From the NCBI GenBank assembly GCA_964017065.1, contig OZ024785.1, forward strand, positions 310,001 to 374,000: 64,000 bases of DNA, written 5' to 3'. The stretch's first letter is position 1. The number at the start of each line of letters is the position of its first letter. Made by a program: the position numbers and the translations under genes. This DNA is from Haliclona indistincta. Its lineage: Eukaryota > Porifera > Demospongiae > Haplosclerida > Chalinidae. This document shows positions 31,190-40,261 of this stretch, piece after piece. The notes below the pieces were generated by a model that saw nothing but the letters and a program-made list of their open reading frames with translations, was not told the origin of the DNA and ran no database searches.

Positions 31190-31400
31190 TGACAGGCACT
31201 CCTAAAACTCCCATATTGTCTCCTGCAGCTTAGCATGTCCTCCGCCAGTTGACATTTGGTCCCAGACAGCTGCAAGATTATAATATCATCGGCAGTGATT
31301 TCTTGGCCCCTTAACCTTGCGGGATGTTTCCAGCTCGATAATGTGGTCACATAATTTACATTTAGTAGATATGAAAGAAGCAGGGCCATTTTTTTTCTCA
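31190..31400 (-). pseudogene. Mutator-like transposase N-terminal fragment
   Basis: Minus strand: STKCKLCDHIIELETSRKVK then GPRNHCR, a TGA, and YYNLAAVWDQMSTGGGHAKL. C-x2-C...S-x-x-x-KGP-R-x-x(-x-x)N-x-x-AVW-x-QM-x-TGGG-x-x-x-L is the start of the Mutator-like transposase domain I know from animals (the PF20700 type). One in-frame stop and a stop soon after TIWEF. A 50-bp piece of the same module is at 41795-41850. Confidence 0.6.
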
Positions 31401-31842
31401 GCGATTAGTGTAACATTGCTTAAAAATAAACATTTAAAGTTACCTTCGTTGACAGGCCGTTTGATAATGGTTGTCTGTTATAACTAACTTAACGAAATAT
31501 CCTATTCAGCTGATTGTTGAGTTTCAGCCTGCTCATTATCTGTGGGCTAAAGTTGAAAATGCAGATGAAGAATGACCTCAGGGAAAATCCCCAGTGGTAA
31601 AGCCACTAATAGAATCAAATGACTCACTCAACACAGTAAACAGTATTGGCTGCAGGAGATGTTTTGGAAGGGAGTGGTTCACCCAAACCGAATGTAGGGA
31701 GGTCCAAGTATCCTCGCTCTTTATACACAGTTGTGTTTCTGATTTCTCATAAACGATTGATTACCATGTATAAAATTATAATTATGGTTATGCTTAATCA
31801 AACACAAGATACATGTGTATTCAAGTCCAGTGCAATAGGTCA

Positions 31843-32757
31843 CTAAATATCGAGTGAAAGGAGGGCTTCGTCATCAATATCATAATCCAAGTCGTCTCCC
31901 ATAGTAGCTGCACCCACAGTAGTAGTTGTAGTACTTGGTATAATATTGATTGTGATGCTACCAATACTGCAGTTGGTAAGGTTACCAAATATGTTGCGTA
32001 ATCCCGTACCAGCGTGTTGTTGGGTTGGTGCTGGTTGAGTTTCGGACTTGCCTGTCATCAACACTTTTGACGCTGCTTGATGTTGCTCAATCGAGGTCCG
32101 TTCGTACTTCCTTAGTGCATCTAGTGATCTGTGACCAGTCGTGTTCTGAATGATCTTTTCTGGGACATTGGCCTGGAACATCGCAGATGCCCCTGTTGCT
32201 CTTAATGAATGATTCGTCTTTTCTTCAATTCCACAGTCTTTACACATATCCTTCACCATTGAACTCAGCTTGTTCTTGCCAACTGGGATCACGTCGTACC
32301 AAGGAATCTTGTCAGATACTGGGGTATGCTGCTTAGGTCGATAATGGAGAACATCATTGTCAAACGCCCACTGAGGTAGCTTATTGAGGTAGAGATCAAG
32401 CAAGTGTACAAGACAGCGGGGAATCATGTCTGGTACAGCAACACATGGGACGCGCTTGTTCTCAAGTCTTAATTGTGCAAGCCCACCTACCTTGTTTTTG
32501 GAGCCATGTTTAACATAAGTATAGCATTCTGGTTCAGATGTTCGCATAAAATTGGAAGGACCCAGTTTGCGCTGTTTCTCTCCTCCTCTAATGCAAAAAA
32601 CCTTGCCGATGTAAAAGAAGACTGCTCGTTGCAACGCCTTGGGACTACTTGTACCGATCACTTTAGCATCCCATAGCTTCCCTTCCTCTTCCTGGCTGAA
32701 AGTTGCTGTAGACATTCTCCTTGACCTGAACTTGACCACGCACACGACCATGCACAT
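31843..32757 (-). CDS. Crypton-type tyrosine recombinase
   Basis: 304 codons, single uninterrupted frame, ATG at 32757. All tyrosine-recombinase catalytic positions are visible: R57 in CIRGGEKQRKL, H183-x-x-R186 in NHSLRATGASAMFQ, H209 in TTGHRSLDAL, and nucleophile Y218 in RKYERTS. N-terminal TFSQEEEGKLWDAKVIGT and the YTYVKHGSKNK segment match the metazoan Crypton-derived (DUF3504, ZMYM/KCTD1-related) recombinases as I recall them. The usual core-binding N-terminal domain is absent or very short, so this may be a truncated copy or one lacking an upstream exon. Tail: Gln/Thr-rich, then acidic DDLDYDIDDEALLSLD. Acts by cleaving and rejoining DNA via a 3'-phosphotyrosine; Crypton mobilisation is inferred. 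Confidence 0.85.
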   Translation of the reverse strand: MCMVVCVVKFRSRRMSTATFSQEEEGKLWDAKVIGTSSPKALQRAVFFYIGKVFCIRGGEKQRKLGPSNFMRTSEPECYTYVKHGSKNKVGGLAQLRLENKRVPCVAVPDMIPRCLVHLLDLYLNKLPQWAFDNDVLHYRPKQHTPVSDKIPWYDVIPVGKNKLSSMVKDMCKDCGIEEKTNHSLRATGASAMFQANVPEKIIQNTTGHRSLDALRKYERTSIEQHQAASKVLMTGKSETQPAPTQQHAGTGLRNIFGNLTNCSIGSITINIIPSTTTTTVGAATMGDDLDYDIDDEALLSLDI

Positions 32758-32841
32758 GAAGCGATTGACGTCATTAATTATGTCAAGTCACCTATTCCAT
32801 ACAAGTCACCTATTCACCTATTCCAAGTCACCTATTCCATG

Positions 32842-32963
32842 TCACCTATTCCATGCCCACCTGATATGTATACCATATACACGAGGTATTGTGCTAATAA
32901 ACCCTCGGGTTTTTTAACACAATACCTCGTGTATATGGTATACGCACCTGGTAGGCATGGAAT
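32842..32963. mobile_element. 122-bp foldback hairpin, 26-bp perfect inner arms
   Basis: Inner arms 32868-32893 (GTATACCATATACACGAGGT...) and 32918-32943 are exact complements around a loop with CCCTCGGGTTTTT. Outer arms pair TATTCCATGCC on both sides with a few mismatches, giving about 50-bp arms. Short direct repeats of CAAGTCACCTATTCCA precede it (32785-32845). It lies 85 bp upstream of the recombinase ATG. Confidence 0.85.
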
Positions 32964-33716
32964 AACTACTACATGTATCACAGACTGGTAGTGGCAAAAC
33001 CTACACTATGGGGACTGGGATTGATAGGACTGTGCTACCTGAAGAAAAGAGTAACTTGTTATAATCCACTACACTGTGTACTTTATGTTCTCACACACCC
33101 TCTCTCAGGTATAGTGCCTAGGGCTAACAAGCACTTATATTATAATTATGTCCTTGCCTTTAAACTTTACTCGCTTGCCTTTATGTCTATTGTTCGGTGT
33201 TATCAATAATAGCAAACACAATCACAGTTTGATGTTACTGGAATTCCTAACCAACACAATTTCAACAAGCCCGACCACGCGATATGGCTGACCTGCATGC
33301 GGAACAGTGCTGACATCTTTTCACGAATTTCAGCTCACATCTGTGAGCTGCAGGAAATGGATGATATTATAAATAATTATTTACATAATAATGGTAATAA
33401 AACAACAAAAAAACACTTCCGTTCAGTACTGCTCTGTATGCTTCGCCATATCCTCCATCATTGTATAATCTATTTCATTCCACTTTTCTCTTTCTTTGCC
33501 GTTTTCAGAACTTTTTGCTGCCATTGTATAACTACAATCATGTTAAATAATAATAAAATAAGGTACAACATCTGCTGTGTATTATACTCACCCTTTTTTT
33601 CGTCTTTCTTGATACTTGTGAAGAAATTAATTTCCATGCTGGTTGATTGTCATTGGTCAAGTTCATGCCTTCGAGCAATGCCTTCGTTTGTCACATTCCG
33701 ATTGTTCTCACTAGAA

Positions 33717-33829
33717 TATATATAGTAGTTATATACCGATCAGGAGGTGTTTAAGCGATTTAAAGCCCACGGGCATAGCCCAAGGGCTTTAAATGCTTAA
33801 ACACCGACTGTGAGGTATATAACTACTTT
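33717..33829. mobile_element. Foldback hairpin, about 113 bp
   Basis: AGTTATATACC...GGTGTTTAAGC...TTTAAAGCCC on the left pairs with GGGCTTTAAA...GCTTAAACACC...GGTATATAACT on the right, around CACGGGCATAGCCCAA. Same general design as 32842-32963 and 36733-36864. It abuts the next TIR element. Confidence 0.8.
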
Positions 33830-34026
33830 AAACCATAGTGCGCTGCTTGCCTGACGTCTAGCTGGCTACCTTGCGTCGCAGGAAGACCGCAGGGCAGCCC
33901 GAGCGCCGTTTGTTTGTGGATTCTCGAACGCGGCGGCCATCTTGAAACGCGTGCGGGCTGTACACGATTTATAGCCCTCATTAACGGTCGTTACATCAAA
34001 GAGAATTATTCATACTATGGTTTAAA
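33827..34026. mobile_element. 200-bp TIR element (TTTAAACCATAGT ends)
   Basis: TTTAAACCATAGT at 33827-33839 and its exact complement ACTATGGTTTAAA at 34014-34026. GC-rich centre (GAACGCGGCGGCCATCTTGA). Target duplication is not clear because the left side abuts the foldback hairpin. Confidence 0.7.
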
Positions 34027-34149
34027 TATAATTATAAGATGAAGTTTAAGAACTAGTTAATTAACAATCACCCTCACGGTTCGTTTCCATTGAATTGCTG
34101 TTCAGGGGTTCTTTCTTACACCATTCTAACTGCAGCACTGGTAAAAGTA

Positions 34150-35305
34150 CTAGTAAAAGTAGCGCAGGAAAGTTGCTTTGCCCATATTACTGAAGAATGA
34201 TATGTAGTCACAACCTGACACAACGTACAATGATTATAGCAGTATTATGTAACAGTCGATTTTAGACAAGTCCGGGTCATGGTCAAGAGCTTTGACCAAT
34301 GATGACATGTGTAAGAGTTTTAGCTGCTTATCATTGATTGCACTCAACTGTACAATAATTTCTTTGTTGTTTATGCATGCTAGTGGAAGACCAATATGGT
34401 ACACATCTGTGTCGGGTGACAAAACTGGAATGTTGTGGAGCGGGCATTCGGTAGCGTGTAGCCACTGTCTAGTGTCGGTTTCCTCTGCTATACAGTTGTA
34501 GAGTGGTTCGGGTTGAGGCCTGTTTTGTCCACACACAAACCAAGCAATGTCACCTTCCTCTCCATCTAAATATCCAGCAACAGAAACTGTTTGGCCTACC
34601 TGAAGGTGTTTCCATAGGTTATTGAGAAAATAGGTACCTAAAAAATAACAAGCCTTCGTTTACATTCCCGACAGCTTACTATGTTGTCTTGCCAGTTTAC
34701 GTTTGGGATTTTAGTTCTAGCCGCATCACGTGTGACTTGTTTGAAGTATTTGGGCGTGTTTTTAAGACGACCAGGGTTGTCAAAAATGATGTGTACTTCA
34801 ATGGCTGCTCTTTTGAACTTTGTTACCACATGCCTTGCTAAAAATAAGTTGGCGTAGTCAGCTAGAGACTTGTGTGTGCCAAGAGGTTTGGTGTTGATCA
34901 AAAGCATGCCTTCGAGCAATACACACTCTGGTAGCCAGTCAACAGATAGTTTACTAGTAAAATGGCATGGATGGTGTCTTTGTACCGTGCTTCAAGGCTT
35001 TTGGTGATGTAGTCCTTTGTTTTGGGTTCCATCATGATCGCAGAGCTCCAGAGGTAGATGTATTATTTGCTCACCAGGACATTCGATAGGTACTCCTGTT
35101 TTTTGTGCATTTTTTTATTTCCTCTTTATTGCAGCAAGAACAAGGTTTTCGTCTTTTTCTAATTGAGATGTTTTTACTTTTTTTACTTGTTTTTCTGCAA
35201 TTGTTTGGAGACGACGCTTTCGATTTAGTGCTTAACACTTTCATGACCTTTGTAGCTTTTAAAATAAATGAAGTACGACGAGGCTGTTTGGCGAGTGCCG
35301 TCAGC
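34150..35305 (-). pseudogene. FEN-like nuclease fragment of a related element
   Basis: Minus strand from about 35000: WLPECVLLEGMLLINTKPLG, SLADYANLFLARHVV, EVHIIFDNPGRLKNTPKYFK (acidic D kept), NIVSCRECKRRLVIF, then AEETDTRQWLHATECP, VLSPDTDVYHIGLPL and near 34200 SGCDYISFFSNMGKATFLRY. These match the 19.3-20.9 kb protein block by block but at low identity, so this is a different lineage, not a recent copy. Broken by frameshifts and stops near 34235, 34540 and 34920; the GIG of the helix-hairpin is NMG here. The CXC domain is absent; sequence ends near 34140. Confidence 0.75.
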
Positions 35306-35309
35306 GGTT

Positions 35310-35497
35310 GACAGTCCTGATGCTAGCCGAAACAGCTCAAAACGCTGCTTCCATTTGCTCCAGAGTTAATTATTAATTACATGAGTTAATTATTTTCTTA
35401 TGTGACAGTCCTGATGCTAGCCGAAACAGCTCAAAACGCTGCTTCCATTTGCTCCAGAGTTAATTATTAATTACATAAGTTAATTATTTTCTTATGT
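35310..35497. repeat. 94-bp tandem duplication (2 copies)
   Basis: GACAGTCCTGATGCTAGCCG... at 35310 and again at 35404, with one base difference (ACATGAG / ACATAAG). It is at the border between the nuclease fragment and the gag-like fragment. Confidence 0.95.
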
Positions 35498-35519
35498 GCT
35501 ATAATTGTGACAGTAGTAG

Positions 35520-35909
35520 ATAATACCATTGTACTATACTGAGAAGGTCAGGGCAGGGCAGGGCAAGGTGTATCTCCTCTCTGGCCTCATCAGCTTGTTC
35601 GATTTCGCGGGCAAGTTTATCTTCTGGAGTGGCGTCGACGATGTCGTCGTCTAGAATATTGAGGACTTGAAGTTTATCTGTGAGGCTTAGCTTAAGTTGT
35701 CGTAACTTGTCCTCGTCTGCGGGTGAAGCTGCTAGAGCAGTGTTGATCCTTCCAATCAACGCGGATCCCTTATGGAAAGACAGGATCCAACTCGGTGGAC
35801 CATGTATGGAACGCACTACTATTCTAGTCGATATCGAGGATTGACTCAATGTCAATGGACTGTATTTTTGATTATTTCTCATGTCAATGATAATAATAGT
35901 AACAATCAC
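35520..35909 (-). pseudogene. Pao/BEL-type gag N-terminal fragment
   Basis: Minus frame: GSALIGRINTALAASPADED, KLRQLKLSLTDKLQVLNILD, DDIVDATPEDKLAREIEQAD, EAREEIHLAL. The helical pattern L-x-x-x-L-x-x-KL-x-x-L-x-x-x-D-x-x-I...EIE-x-ADE-x-x-E is what I know from the start of Pao/BEL retrotransposon gag proteins. It enters and leaves without LTR, protease or RT, so only a fragment. Unrelated to the flanking FEN-family pieces. Confidence 0.55.
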
Positions 35910-36635
35910 GTGATCATAATATAATAAGTAACATGGTCATTATATCGGGTTCTAACAGGTAGAGTATGATAATGGTGGGTACATATAGCAACTTCCATAT
36001 GACGTAAACTTCACTTAAGATGGTTTGGCTGCTTAGATAATAGGATAGTTCAATGCTAGGGCAATGGCCTAGTGAAGCAGTGGACTGATACTTGCCGGAT
36101 TAAGTTATATTATTTAAAAATTAAGTGATATTATTTAAAAATTAATGTATTGGACATAAGAGTGTGTATTAATTCTACTATGAACAGTCTTCTCACCAAA
36201 TGTTAGAGTCACGTGAATTTATTTTCCTATGACGTAATTTTTGTGGGCAACATAGCTGCGAAATCCAGCTAGCTGGTTGGTATAAGGACAAGCCTTTGTA
36301 CGCGTTTCTTTGTGAATTATACACCGTGTACGTTTGAAAAACTTGTTTACTAAGGTTAGTTGAAGCGTCTGTGTGTGTTTTGTGTACATGTCCGAGGAAT
36401 ACGCGTGCGATTTGGGCGATGTTTATCTTTGTATAGCGAAATGGCGTCTAGGTAGGGCGACATGTCTGGTTTGCTGGTACATTTGAAACGCGCTGGAACA
36501 ACTCTAAATTCAGGTATGTCGTAGTATAACTATTACTTTAAATGTTGCATACGTTTAAAAGCTGCTGTGTTTGTCTGCAAATGTTTTCCTCACATAAAAT
36601 ACCTTGTAAATGTATAATTGATTTCTATAAACAAA

Positions 36636-36731
36636 TTAATCTGATAACAAGTCATCAACATCGTTTGTGTCATCTAATCCTGCTTCTTCCTGTGTGTCAT
36701 AGTCACCTTCACTTTCTTCTGCTAGTATAGG
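36636..36731 (-). pseudogene. Acidic C-terminal tail of the related element protein
   Basis: Minus frame LAEESEGDYDTQEEAGLDDT then NDVDDLLSD and stop, in the position equivalent to the acidic tail ending ENIDLDTLF at 19305. It is cut at its upstream side exactly where the foldback hairpin 36733-36864 begins. Confidence 0.5.
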
Positions 36732-36732
36732 T

Positions 36733-36864
36733 TAACACATGGGTTCCGAGGCGGTATGGGATATACCCGAGGCTGGTTAATTATACCGCCCTCGCGCTAC
36801 GCCCTCGGGCGATATAATTAACCGCCAAGGGTATATTCCATACTGCCGAGGAACCCATGGGTTA
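36733..36864. mobile_element. 132-bp foldback hairpin inserted in the related element
   Basis: TAACACATGGGTTCC...GGCGGTATGGGATATACCC...GGTTAATTATA on the left pairs with TATAATTAACC...GGGTATATTCCATACTGCC...GGAACCCATGGGTTA on the right, around GCCCTCGCGCTACGCCCTCG. Nearly complete pairing over about 55 bp. 36865-37380 beyond it carries no recognised gene. Confidence 0.85.
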
Positions 36865-37582
36865 GCCATTTTGTAGCTCAGAAAGCTCTTAAGATCCAAC
36901 AGCAAGACTGGCTTTCTGCACACTTTCGTTCGTTTACTAACCTGAATAAGCCAACTTTGTCGAGTACGCGAGTGATCATTGGTTGACCGCCCGAAGAACT
37001 GACAGCAACAGTAAGCCTCGCTGAGGCATATGTGTGGGTCCTGCAGTTTAGTTATGTAGCCTTTGCAGCTTAACAAACCTAGGTTGCAGTAGTTTGTCCA
37101 GCCATTCCGTGACCGGCGTCGTTCGTCACTGTCGAACGGTCCCGGCGTTTGTCTCGAGTAACGCGTTCTTTGCTAAGCTTGAGCTTGGCCCTCCCGACGA
37201 GCTTGGTTGATGCTCCAAACTTAGTCGTGCTTTTAGATGCTACAAATAGTTCCCTTTATATGATTATGGCTGGTTTATTTTTGTTGTCCACAAGTTCAAG
37301 ACGCCATTTTTTCGCACTATTTGAGTCCCACAAGTGTCATGAAACTTTAGTGCTATAAAATCGCCGCAATCTCTTCAAAGGCAAGTTCGGCTTCACTCTC
37401 TGTGAAGCCAGCCTCTCCTCCTTTCGTACGGAGGGATAAGTGGGAGGTAACTTTTTGAAGTCAGCTGACTTCCTGGAGGATATAAGTATTGCCCTGAAAT
37501 CCGCAGTGGTATGGGATATATTCCACTAGCGGTGCCTTTGATCTTAGAGCTTCCTGAGCTACAAGTTCTGTTATACTCTCAA

Positions 37583-38529
37583 TCAAGTCAGTGTCCTCCT
37601 TGTCGTCCTCCTCGTATCCAACAGCGGTTTGATTCTTGTCTGCTCTTCTGTCACATCAGGTATGCCATTTGAAGCCACCAGTTCATCTAGCTTTTCCAGA
37701 AAAAAATCGTAAACCATGGGTAAGAGGATTGCCCTTTTTTGTAGCAATATCTCACCGACATAAATGGCAGTGCAATCCATTGCCATTGATCGGGCTTGTT
37801 GTACTGTACTAGGTTGACCTGTGCTATTTTCCTTGATCTCTTCTAGTAGCAGCTGAAGGTCAGCCTGTGTACTAGTTAGTTCTCAAAATAATTAGTTGCG
37901 ATTTATAGCAAGAGTTACATACCTTCTGCTCTGGTTGTAAGCTGATTTCGAAACCAGCTGTGTCTCTTAGGTGCTCTGTAATGCATTCTGCATTTGGAAA
38001 TGGCCTTGATTGAACATGCTTGAGACAAATCCCACAAACGGGACAGTTTGCCAAGTGAGCACGTTGTGCATTATATACAGTATAATAGTGGCGGGTACAA
38101 AGTGGCGTGGGAAAAGGGATTGTATCTCCCTTTGTTTCGAGATTCGTAGCTTCAAAAACTACTTGTACTGTACTATAATCTTTTGAATTGTAATGTTACT
38201 TGTACTGTACTATAATCTTTTGAATTGTAATGTGCAAAGCACATTTCTTCACAACCCTTTACACAGCACCTAACTTCTTTCTTCTTTTTCTCCCATCTAG
38301 GTATCTGAGTAGGACCTTTGGATCTCACTAACCTACGGACGTCATCACGACATGATCGACACACAAAATCATCTTCATTGACTCCATAATCAGCAAGAAA
38401 TTCTTTATCCTGCGTTCTCTTCCATGTACTCACTTTACTGATGTGGCTGTGATGGTGTCGGCATAGAGCACACAACTGGCCTTCCGGCTCCTCTTCTTCT
38501 GTGAAGGATAATTGCCATCTGGATGCCAT
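37583..38529 (-). pseudogene. N-terminal zinc modules and helix of the related element protein
   Basis: ATG at 38529: MASRWQLSFTEEEEPEGQLC, then CALCRHHHSHISKVSTWKRT, FVCRSCRDDVRRLV, IPRWEKKKKEVRCCVKGCEE: the first C-x2-C...C-x2-C module is continuous here. A second piece has CPVCGICLKHVQSRPFPNAE...KVCNSCYKSQLIIL, and a third (37786-37583) AIYVGEILLQKRAILLPMVY then DFFLEKLDELVASNG, equivalent to HVGEQLLQQRALLLPEIHDF in the large element. A 40-base tandem repeat (about 38158-38233) and a stop separate the pieces. No central or nuclease domain follows. Confidence 0.6.
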
Positions 38530-38841
38530 ACTGTGTTGATATTATATTCACAATAATGATTGATGACATTGTGAAGTAGATGTTTGTCCTATAAAACCAC
38601 AAATATACCTTGTGCCAAGTTGTGTGGCTGCTTCCCTCGTTGGAAATAGTTCACGCAAGTGCAGATACAAAAACGAGTACAACTCTCTAGTCGCGCGCTG
38701 GAACAAGTCTATATTAATTTTAGTAAAAAGCTGTGTCCTTGAAAACGCATTTGTATTGAAAACGCATTTGTATTGGTTTGATTGGACTTCCAGTCATTTG
38801 GCGGAACGACTGGAAACATGACAACCGAACATCGACTCACG

Positions 38842-39030
38842 CTTAGCTCCGCCCACTCCCACCTTCACACTTGTAACTACTGAACATTGACCAACACTTA
38901 GCTCCGCCCACTCCCACCTTCACACTTGTAACTACTGAACATTGACCCACGCTTAGCTCTGCCCACTCCCACCTTCACACTTGTAACTACTGAACATTGA
39001 CCCACACTTAGCTCCGCCCACTCTCACTTT
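38842..39030. repeat. 55-bp tandem repeat, 3.4 copies
   Basis: CTTAGCTCCGCCCACTCCCA begins at 38842, 38897, 38952 and 39007. Units differ at one to three bases. It starts 30 bp outside the right end of the element. 39030-39690 beyond it has no recognised gene. Confidence 0.95.
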
Positions 39031-39689
39031 CTCAATTTAACTTTTGGCGGTATGACCAGCTATTGATAGGGCAATGCTCTAGTGAAGCAGTTGACTAACA
39101 GTCGTAAATAATGTAGTGACCATAATTAGTACAGTGATGGTGAAGTAGCCCAGGAACTCCAGAGAATACAGGCAGCAGTCACCTGCAAATGCAGTGAAAA
39201 AGATAAACAGGCTTCTCTACAATAGCTTTATTAATGCTTATTGCTGTCAATTAGAGACAAGCTGGCAACTAATACAAAATCTAAGGCTTCTACAATAGGA
39301 GTGTAATGAGAGTGGTCACCATCAGGTGGGCAGTGTCAAGTAGCAACATCCACATCAGATAAACCTCATAGTTGGCTGCTAGATGAGCTACTACTAGTCA
39401 TAGCCTACTTATCACAAGATGTCACAAGTCTACCTTAAATCAAATGTTGCAATCATCAGTCATAAATGACCAAATGGTGTCGACAAGACTTTTTGGAGAA
39501 TGGTCACCAAGTATCTGATGATTTTATTGACAGTCCCAATTCCTTGAGATTGAAGGCCCTTCATTTCAGCATCGAAAATTAATAGAATACTGGCAAATGC
39601 TTCATCGTTTAGAACAATGCCTATATTCAGGTTTGACAATAATTATTTTGACAAGATAGTATAATAGTACATACAGTGGTGCGATGATC

Positions 39690-40140
39690 AATATTAATAT
39701 AATCCAATAGACCATCTACAGACAGCACAAAGGGGGTGAATGAAGCATGACGATCAGCAGCAGCCTGATTGTATTTTCTTTTCTAACTCAGCTGATTTCA
39801 ACACTGCTTGTACGGATCTTCCCACATAGGACTGAGCGTCAGTGAGTACCACACGAATGTCAAACAACGCTGCAGTCTGAGGCTGCCATACTCCTCTAAT
39901 GCTGAGATCGGCCACCAGAGCATTGATTCCCCATCTGATTCTCGCACAATGGGTTCGCGAACTACATCTCTGTAGGCCAAAGCTGCCATGTCGCCAAGTG
40001 CATCACGCACCTCATTGTGCCGTTGTGTTACCAGGCCACCTTTCTTACAGTCTAAGGCATGGCGTAGAGTAAACAATTCACCACAGCCATCACATACGTG
40101 ATAGAAGGGATCTACCATATCTCATAGCCAAAGCATCACG
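39690..40140 (-). pseudogene. Retrotransposon pol C-terminal relic (CDGCG...HALDCKKGGLV)
   Basis: Minus strand: VCDGCGELFTLRHALDCKKG then GLVTQRHNEVRDALGDMAAL and REPIVRESDGE; after a one-base shift (about 39925) ALVADLSIRGVWQPQTAALF, DIRVVLTDAQSYVGRSVQAV, LKSAELEKK; after another shift (about 39778) YNQAAADRHASFTPFVLSVD. C-x2-CG-x-x-F-x-x-x-HAL-x-C-x-x-GGLV-x-x-RHN is the well known segment downstream of RT in many sponge and cnidarian pol-like proteins. Two frameshifts make it a relic; RT itself is not seen. Confidence 0.8.
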
Positions 40141-40261
40141 GAATTCACCAGCTGAAAGATCAAAATGGTGTTTAGCAACAGGCAACACATTGAGCCAACT
40201 TGATGATTTTCCGGCTACCCACCCTCCAAAATTTCAACCTTGTAAGGAAAAACAATGAAAA

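Larger units (their letters stand above)
36185..38812 (-). mobile_element. Deleted relative of the FEN/CXC element with conserved ends
   Basis: Left end CAGTCTTCTCACCAAATG (36185-36202) and right end CATTTGGCGGAACGACTG (38795-38812) are inverted repeats with four mismatches and match the 18.8/25.2 kb ends at CAGTC and CCAA. Behind the left end AGTCACGTGAATTTATTT and ATGACGT recur as in the big element. It retains the acidic C-terminal tail and N-terminal zinc modules but not the middle or nuclease. No matching 5-bp flanks (ATGAA / GAAAC), so a rearrangement has altered at least one end. Confidence 0.65.

Noticed and set aside
36185..38812. Target-site duplication at the related element
   Set aside because: Flanks ATGAA and GAAAC do not match in any nearby register.
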